Shown here piece by piece: positions 58,969 through 64,000 of a stretch of DNA of 64,000 nucleotides. The notes under the pieces are model-generated. The model saw nothing but the letters and a program-made list of their open reading frames with translations, made no database searches and was not told the DNA's origin. Every line of letters starts with the position of its first letter. Positions within the stretch are counted from its first letter, which is position 1. The stretch comes from Dactylonectria macrodidyma (taxonomy: Eukaryota > Ascomycota > Sordariomycetes > Hypocreales > Nectriaceae), in NCBI GenBank assembly GCA_020744425.1, contig JAGMUV010000003.1, positions 1,488,001 to 1,552,000 of the forward strand. Reading direction: 5' to 3'. Both the position numbers and the translations under genes were made by a program.

Positions 58969-61132
58969 CTAACATGTCCATACTCCAACAATGCCGTCCC
59001 GCCTGCCTTCGACTAGATACCCGTCTTTTACACGTACACGCTCCACAATCGCTGGAGTCTTGCCGTCCTCAGCCGCGGTGATACCAGCGCCGCAGTCCCA
59101 TTGCCGTCCCTCAACTTTATCGTACACCTTTACTATGTCCTCGCCGGCTGCACTTACAATCCTTCGCGTATCAAACATCATGTTGGTGACGGGGTTGTCG
59201 TACGCATAAGCGTCGTAGATGGACCCTGTTCGGAGATCCCATATCTGGTCCAAGGTTAGCTCTCGACGTGACTGTCGTATGCGAAACATCAACTCACCCT
59301 AATGCTTCTATCCGCGCTTCCAGTAACCAGATGGACGTCGTCGAATTGCAAGCATGTCACAGCATCCGTGTGCCCGACCAGACTGCGATGTACCTGCCCG
59401 CTTCGAAGATCCCACAGACGGACCATGCCATCAGCCGTACCACATGCGAGGGCGGTTTCAAACACTTGCAAAGCGCCCACAAAGTCTGCCGCGCTGGACT
59501 GAGATCGTCCAGTAGGCCTCCACGTGCTCTCGGTATTGCCTAGGTTGGCGGCGGCAGCCCACATTACGTCTAGTGTTTGCACGCAACGGCCCTTCTCCAG
59601 GTCCCAATGGCGGATGGTCTTGTCTGCAGAGCCGGAGACCATGACATCTTGCCTGAAATGAAGTGCGGTGATTTCGTCCACGTGGGCCTCAAGTGTGTAG
59701 AGCGGGCAGTCAGCCATGCTGCCCGGAGGAGGTTCGAGGTGATCGTCAGCTCCAAACGCAATGGCATCTTCATCTTCATCATCCTTCCCGAGACCACCAT
59801 GCGGGTCGTACTGCGCCCTGCTGAGGTCCCATAGCTTGATGGTGGCATCCATTGATCCTGTCGCCAAGATGTTGTCCTCGACCTGCAGCGTGCGCACAGA
59901 TGCCGTGTGGCCCTCTAGGAAGCCCATACATCTACCAGCGTTCAAATCCCAGACTCGAACGGTATCATCGAGCGCAGCAGTAACCAGAGTTCCAAAGGGG
60001 GCGTCGAAGTCCATTGCCGTGATGTTATCCTTGTGCGCACGGATTTCGCGAATGTTGGTTCCTGGCTCGAAATGCTCATGCAGTATTGGCATCGACTTCT
60101 TTCGGTGGACCTTTTTGGATTTCCGGGACGGTGTGCTACCTGCTGAGCCTGGCAGCTTCTGGTAGACGGATTGTGACATAAATTCGGCATCGTGGTCATC
60201 AGCATCGCCGACAAGGTCCTGCTCGTCTTTCGTTCGTGTGTTTCGCGCAATTTCCTCTGCCTCGTCAACCAGGACCTGGGCCTCTTCAATCCGCACATCC
60301 AAATCGACAACTAGTGAGGTTAGCTTCGCGTCCCATGGCGGTTGCCATAAGGACACATACCATCGTGTTCTAGCAACGCCTCGTCCTGCTCTAACCCAGC
60401 CAGCCGTTCCAGAATGATCCTTCGCATGCCGTGCAGATTGGCGATCTTGTTATCGATTTCCCGAATTTCGTAGCTGGCCATGCTTTTGCGGGTACCCAGA
60501 AGCCCAAATTCGTGGATCATGGCGGCTCTCTCCTTCTTCAATTGTGCGAGTCGCTTCGGGCTTCCTGGCGTGGCCTCTGTATCCTCGAGCATCTTACGTC
60601 CGCGAGACACCCTCCGCCGGAATTTTTTACCCTCTTCGGTTAGCTCTGGGAAACTGGCCTGGAAGCCTTGAAAAAGGGAGTAGGCGTTCTCATTGTCGGG
60701 GATATTGGCGAGCAGCTCGTCGGGTAGATAGGTCAAGGCACGATGGCGAATCTCGTGGGACGAGAGCTTGGAGCGCATGAGATCGGTCGGGGTCGTCCTG
60801 GCCATGGAGAACATGCTTCGCTGGACCGTGGGCCGCTTCATCTGCTTGTGAACCTCGGCCATTGCAGACTGATAGTGGACGGCGGCGGCTTCGGCGTTGG
60901 GGCCGATCAAATGGCTGGCCGTGGTGGTAACTTTGCGGCCAAAGGCCTCAAGCCCACGAGTCTGCGTCCAATTAGCCTTATTCGCATTGGGCGGCCACGA
61001 GCCGGCAGTTGTAGGAGTGAGGGCTCGAGGGAGACGCCAACGGTGGAGAGAGGTAAATACCGAGACGATGGACTGGTCGTCGTCGCCTCCCATGTCGTCG
61101 GGGAAGCCATAGTTGTTCTCTGCGTCAGCCAT
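58969..61132 (-). CDS. mdv1: mitochondrial division protein Mdv1 (WD40 adaptor)
   Basis: Four exons on the minus strand: 61132-61061, 60961-60361, 60310-59298 and 59244-58969, giving 653 residues. The first intron (60962-61060, 99 bases) has no stop and is a multiple of three, so a 686-residue read-through form is possible. The spliced N-terminus reads into [18 protein letters not shown], a conserved family stretch. A helical N-terminal region ([27 protein letters not shown]) is the Fis1-binding part by family knowledge. A coiled coil ([16 protein letters not shown] to [12 protein letters not shown]) lies near 160-224. Seven WD40 repeats start near residue 310, with repeated GH/D-x-V and WDL units. 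Mdv1 links Fis1 on the mitochondrial outer membrane to the dynamin Dnm1 in fission. Confidence 0.93.
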
Positions 61133-62012
61133 GGCGAGGCGACTGCACGTCTGTAGGGACGCAGATCCTGAGGGATGTAGAAGGAGGGGCGGATTGCTGG
61201 GTGGGCGAAGACGGCGAGGGTTCAGATGCGAAGTCGAAGATTTGGATTTGGCAGTTCGCAAGGAGATTCGGCCATGACGCGCGCTGGGATAACCTTGGTT
61301 GTTTTTGCTGGGCCGCCTGGATGCTGCTGGGACTCTTGTGCTGGGTGCGATTGGACCGAGGCGCTAATGTGGCCAGGCATGCTTCTGAGCACAGGTACCT
61401 ACAGGCACGCATCAGGCCCTGGAGCCCCTGTAATTGGCCCGGGGGTTGGTGCTCGACTTGGGGCTGGTCGCCCCGGGCCTTATTAGCCCGCTGCTGGTCA
61501 TCGCTGCTTTCAGTGACAGGACAGTGGTTGACTTGTCCCAAACTCCCAACTTGGCCCCCATACAGCCCTGTAGCCTCGCCAGCAATGGCCTGGAACATGC
61601 CTGGAACGTACCTGGGGGAGGTCAGGTAAAGCCCCGACAGCCACAGTAGCAAACTTGGACGAGCCCCACTGATGAGCTCCGAACAGGAAGCCGACCCCTC
61701 AGTTATCCCACGGGTCTTTTTTCATTTCCAGTGCGGGCACGGGCAAAAAATCGGCCTCCACTGCCGGGCACCTTGCTCGCCCGCATTGAGCATTGAGCAC
61801 TCATCATTGAGCCAAAACTCCCGAATGCGCTTGTCCATAATCACCGGCCCCCGTTATCAACCACTACTTAGCCTGTGTCAGCTCCGTTGTCCGCACTATC
61901 TCAAGCTTCAACCCCTCTCCTTCGAATCGCGACATCATTGCGACGCCCTCAGATAATTCGAAGCCCGGAACCCCGAGCCCGACATCCCTCAATTGGCGCT
62001 GCAAGGACGAGC
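61133..62012. promoter_or_regulatory. divergent promoter region between mdv1 and aro7
   Basis: 880 bases hold both promoters. A short CATTGAG direct repeat lies at 61786-61811 and an AGGTACCTA motif at 61393-61401. Specific factor sites cannot be assigned with confidence. Confidence 0.5.
61786..61811. repeat. CATTGAG direct repeat, three copies
   Basis: Two adjacent CATTGAG copies and a third nine bases on, about 200 bases before the aro7 start codon. Confidence 0.6.
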
Positions 62013-62991
62013 ATGGATTCTGTAATCGATATGGCCGATGCCGCTCACGCCCTGGATCTTGACCGGATCCGTTTCCAGCTCATGTACGCCCGTTCGCCAA
62101 CCCCAGATCCCAGCTATTCCCCGTGCTGACCAGGACAGCCGACTCGAGGATACCATCACCTTTCATCTCATTGAGCGTGTGCAGTTTGCTTTGAACAGCG
62201 TAAGTTGGCCAGGGCCTTGCGCTCATGCGACCCCCTGCCCCCAATCATCTTGTCATATTATCCCTGGACTGCTTGGATCAACTGTAGTACCCAACTGACC
62301 TTTGTCCTTGAACCCCCATTAGAAAATCTATGTTCCCGGCACCCTGGACCTGCCGGATAGCGATCTGAGCTTCCTCGACTGGTACTTCCGCGAACAAGAG
62401 AAGCTACAGTCTCTCATCCGCCGCTTCGAGTCACCTGACGAGTACCCCTTCTTCCCCGACGCCCTCCAGAAGCCCATCCTCCGGCCCCTCAACTATCCCA
62501 AAATCCTCTACGACAACGACGTCAACGTCAACGACAAGATAAAGCAGTTCTATACCGAAAAGTTCCTCCCCGCAGTGTGTCCCGACTTCGGCCGCGAAGA
62601 GCGTGGTGAGTCGCAAGAGAACTACGGCTCGACCGCAACCTGCGATATCGCTTGTCTGCAAGCCCTCTCCCGCAGAATTCACTTTGGCAAGTTTGTCGCC
62701 GAGTCCAAGTTCCGATCAGATGAAGAAAAGTACACCCGTCTCATCAAATCCGAGGATCGCGAGGGCATTGCCGAGTCCATCACCAACGCTGCTGTGGAGA
62801 AGAAGGTGCTTGAGCGACTGCGTCTCAAAGCCTTGACCTACGGTAGAGATCCTTCGATCCCAGACGGGACTGACGGCCACGCAAAGATCAACGTCGATGC
62901 TGTGGTGTCAATGTACAAGGACTTCGTTATCCCGTTGACCAAGGAGGTGGAGGTTGAGTACTTGATGCAGCGGCTGGAACCCGCTCCTTGA
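62013..62991 (+). CDS. aro7: chorismate mutase (AroQ class)
   Basis: Three exons, 62013-62083, 62139-62199 and 62323-62991, giving 266 residues, the normal length for fungal chorismate mutase. The enzyme turns chorismate into prephenate, the first committed step to Phe and Tyr, in the cytosol. The all-helical protein starts [15 protein letters not shown], with [25 protein letters not shown] across the first junction; the first Arg here corresponds to the active-site Arg16 of the yeast enzyme. Downstream, [27 protein letters not shown] carries the second catalytic Arg and Lys region, and the C-terminal helix ([21 protein letters not shown]) the conserved Glu. The second exon must start at 62139: the AG five bases earlier breaks the frame. 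Confidence 0.96.
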
Positions 62992-62997
62992 TGTCAA

Positions 62998-63911
62998 TTA
63001 TTGCGGAGCGCTCAAATAATCGTTAACGGCCTTGATGGCACCCTGGAATTTGCCCGCCTCAATGAGAATCAAGTGTCCCTGCGCCTTGACGCCCATTTCT
63101 TGGAATGCCCGCTTGCTGTCCGCCACCACCTCGTCCTCTTTTGTGTAGTTGAAGCTTCCGTATGCCACTGCGTGCTTCTGTAGCACCTCATCCTCGGCGT
63201 GGAAGTAGTAGACCTGTGCCTCCTCCCTGGCCTTCTTGCGCTTCTGATTCTCGACGTCAATCTTAGACTCGAGCTCTTGATACGTCTTTGACAGGATCAA
63301 GTAGTGAGAAAATTCGTAGGGTTCCTTGTCCTCCACGGCGGCATCGATCTCGTCAATCAGCATAGAGTATAGAGGGGGGGCTAGCTCCGACGGCATGTTG
63401 ATGAGGCGTTCCGAGAAGATCAGCCCAATGTGCTTGCCGGCATTGACCAAGGGAGGAATGGCGGCTAGTGAAGGATTGGTCTGGGCCTTTTCAACTAGGT
63501 ATTTGATGATGTCGTTCATGGGTTCTGTTTCCCGATGAACAAACGTATTGAGGACCGTGAGCATCGCATAAGCGTCGGTGGCCTTTCCGTCGACCTTGAT
63601 CGTCGAGCCGATGGTCGGCTGGGACAGTACGAGGTCGGAGAGGGCGGACATGTTGAACAGACTCGCGTCCACGTCGAAGAGTTGTCGCAGCAAAGTCTTG
63701 GCGCCATGGAAGTCGACTTCGGCATCGTAGTTGAACCACTCAAAGTCGACGTTTACCATATCAAAGTCCTTCCCTCACTGGTTAACATGGATTCGCATGC
63801 GCCGGGCTGCCACGGACTCACCTCCTCATCGGAGCTGTCTTCATCCATCTTGTCGACGGAGTTGTCGACGGGTTGGGCGCCGTCGGCCTCTCTTGCCCTT
63901 TTCTTGCCCAT
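62998..63911 (-). CDS. bcp1: Bcp1/BCCIP-like nuclear chaperone
   Basis: Two exons on the minus strand, 63911-63822 and 63768-62998, giving 286 residues. The N-terminus is [11 protein letters not shown] followed by an acidic DEDSSDEE, then [12 protein letters not shown] across the junction, a family hallmark. The rest ([58 protein letters not shown]) follows the BCCIP/Bcp1 family through to its end. Yeast Bcp1 is needed for export of the lipid kinase Mss4 and is a chaperone for ribosomal protein Rpl23. The intron is 53 bases and must use an AAG acceptor, since the CAG nine bases upstream brings an immediate stop. The stop codon lies only six bases from that of aro7 on the other strand. Confidence 0.94.
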
Positions 63912-64000
63912 TTTGAGTGTGGATGCCGGTCAATGTAAATTTTCTTTGGATATCCGATAAGGTATGGGAGTTGAATTTCGACAGAAATGTCGGAGTCAAT

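Overview
This is a nuclear chromosome window from a filamentous ascomycete (Pezizomycotina, most likely Sordariomycetes and probably Hypocreales; the order is inferred from the look of the HOG1 and DUF1774 proteins, not from a search). The evidence is short introns of 50-108 bases with GT...CTAAC/CTGAC...AG signals, long intergenic spacers, pyrimidine-rich stretches before start codons, and a set of conserved fungal genes. There are no operons, CRISPR arrays or plasmid features, and no intact transposon was seen.

Layout. 1-97: a possible first exon of a gene running off the left edge. 98-4463: a 4.3 kb spacer with poly-C and pyrimidine tracts leading into the stress MAP kinase gene hog1 (+, 9 exons). 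7070-11666: an ABCC/MRP-type ABC transporter (-, 4 exons). 13678-13749: tRNA-Arg(CCT). 14908-15528: a small 4'-phosphopantetheinyl transferase of the PPT2/AcpS type (-). 16095-17157: a DUF1774 membrane protein (-). 17158-21428: mostly empty, with one weak ORF. 21429-23214: a Clr5-domain protein (+). 23739-36886: cytoplasmic dynein heavy chain (-), which fills about a fifth of the window. 38435-40501: a Gln-rich FAR1-like zinc-domain protein (-). 43275-46489: a large C2H2 zinc-finger protein (-). 49046-52982: a GRAM/VASt sterol-transfer protein of the LAM type (-). 55083-56621: a MIT-like plus coiled-coil protein (+). 56844-58442: a JmjC-domain protein (-). 58969-61132: the mitochondrial fission adaptor Mdv1 (-). 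62013-62991: chorismate mutase Aro7 (+). 62998-63911: Bcp1/BCCIP-like chaperone (-).

The genes are mostly unrelated housekeeping and regulatory functions: osmotic/oxidative stress signalling, efflux, mitochondrial acyl-carrier-protein activation, microtubule transport, ER-plasma membrane sterol movement, mitochondrial division, aromatic amino acid synthesis and ribosome-protein chaperoning. I see no biosynthetic cluster. Exon boundaries were worked out by hand from splice signals and reading-frame continuity; every multi-exon model given here keeps one open frame from ATG to stop.

I did not find a clearly new biological system. The points most worth a second look are: introns of length 3n without stop codons in the dynein, mdv1 and FAR1-like genes; four introns in which an AG lying directly after the branch site appears to be skipped for a later one; the Gln-rich FAR1-like protein with tandem TGACG repeats in its promoter; and two proteins (Clr5-type and MIT/coiled-coil) whose roles are open.
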